Source of the DNA: a virus
Virus record (IMG/VR): IMGVR_UViG_3300050821_004106
Span: 1 to 30,093 of that record
Strand: one strand, 5' to 3'
DNA length: 30,093 nt
A program made the position numbers and the translations under genes. Below the pieces are notes generated by a model. It was given only the letters and a program-made list of their open reading frames with translations, did not search any database and was not told the DNA's origin. Below, piece after piece: positions 29,648-30,093 of the stretch (positions within the stretch are counted from its first letter, which is position 1; every line of letters starts with the position of its first letter).

Positions 29648-29954
29648 TTTTGTTATCCTCTTCAATCATTCCAGCAAGTAGAATAAGATAAGTAATAGCG
29701 TCTACTATTCTATCTTGAATACTTTCATTAGAAAATTCTCTATTGTTGTCTATATAAGATTTTATAGAGTCTAAGTGTTTAGTAAAATATACTTGCCATA
29801 CTTTATTTCGATTTAAATTCAAATCATTAGCCAAACGGTTAAAATTATCAAATCTATTTTCTGATCTAGCATACTCCTTTCCTTTAGTATCTCTCATATG
29901 TTTTACTTTAGATATAATATCCTCAGTAAAAGCATCAAAATCTTCAAATGTCAT
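29634..29954 (-). CDS. Nmad1/DUF1599-like all-alpha protein (106 aa)
   Basis: The sequence pattern KGKEYARSENRFDNFNRLAN (24-43), then KVWQVYFTKHLDSIKSYI (51-68), then ESIQDRIVDAITYLILLAG (77-95) matches a common phage family of about 100 residues that I know as nucleotide-modification-associated or DUF1599-like. It is distantly related in shape to MazG-type all-alpha pyrophosphatases. A nucleotide-related role is inferred from this and from the MazG-like gene two genes away. Its start codon directly follows the stop of the gene upstream (TAGATG). Confidence 0.6.
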   Translation of the reverse strand: MTFEDFDAFTEDIISKVKHMRDTKGKEYARSENRFDNFNRLANDLNLNRNKVWQVYFTKHLDSIKSYIDNNREFSNESIQDRIVDAITYLILLAGMIEEDNKNGTV

Positions 29955-30093
29955 CTAATCCCAACCTTTCTCTTTAAATTTATTAATTAATTTTTGTTCT
30001 AAATCTTCATCGTCACTAGATAATACTCTTTTTAGAGCTGTTAACTGCTCCTGTAAATTTTCTTAGCCTATACCTTCTACCTCTTTCTCTTTT
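29955..30093 (-). pseudogene. Partial gene at window edge with in-frame TAA
   Basis: The leftward frame ending at TAG (29955-29957) encodes a helix-rich C-terminus (NLQEQLTALKRVLSSDDED, then QKLINKFKEKGWD). No ATG, GTG or TTG lies in this frame between its TAG and an in-frame TAA at 30063-30065. Coding-like sequence (KEKEVEGIG) continues upstream of that TAA. It is either a broken gene, a sequencing error at the window edge, or a frame entered by shift or readthrough. The true start is outside the window or lost. Confidence 0.4.

Noticed and set aside
29955-30093. Alternative genetic code (TAA reassigned)
   Set aside because: Many genes in the window end cleanly at TAA with the next gene starting immediately.

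Overview
The window looks like about 30 kb of an AT-rich tailed-phage genome, most likely a short-tailed (podovirus) phage with P22-like architecture. Reading left to right it has a large terminase, a very long portal, an acidic scaffold, an HK97-type coat protein, tail adaptors, a beta-helix spike, a nozzle-like tail protein, a lysis cassette and long coiled-coil or Ala/Gly-rich proteins of the ejection type. There is no integrase, repressor, tRNA, rRNA, insertion sequence or CRISPR array. The host cannot be fixed from the sequence. Most genes carry a recognisable purine-rich ribosome binding site, and two tail-region proteins start with Sec-type signal peptides.

Layout. 1-1924: a short, more GC-rich left block with three small genes (464-1438), two strong intrinsic terminators and two long non-coding stretches. 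A 16-base element (GTTTGTTCAGTYTWGT) recurs three times here, once ahead of each transcription unit. 1925-8133: the start of the rightward late operon, with a truncated GIY-YIG/T5orf172-like remnant, a likely small terminase, an Ala-rich structural protein, terL and many small proteins. 8140-15588: portal, a signal-peptide fibre-like protein, a PurD-like ATP-grasp ligase, scaffold and coat. 15606-23615: connector and tail genes, including two paralogous adaptor proteins on either side of a signal-peptide beta-helix spike. 23623-24951: probable lysis cassette (holin-like, coiled-coil, double-psi beta-barrel lysin-like, GNAT-like). 24970-28685: three probable internal or ejection proteins. 28682-30093: strand switch to a leftward cluster of tiny zinc-binding and nucleotide-metabolism genes (MazG-like, Nmad1/DUF1599-like).

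The genes from 1925 to 28685 form one nearly gap-free rightward run with many ATGA or TAATG stop-start overlaps, so they are probably translationally coupled and made late for virion assembly and lysis. The leftward cluster is probably early or middle nucleotide metabolism.

Most unusual points: (1) a non-palindromic hexamer, CGCTGG/CCAGCG, occurs about 38 times between 2.7 and 28.2 kb, far above what this base composition predicts, and it often dictates rare codons; (2) a complete PurD-fold ATP-grasp enzyme with a Cys-x2-Cys-x2-Cys cluster sits between portal and scaffold; (3) terL has no ordinary start codon in its own frame; (4) tandem hairpins occupy the gap before the gene at 2939; (5) Sec signal peptides occur on two tail-region proteins.
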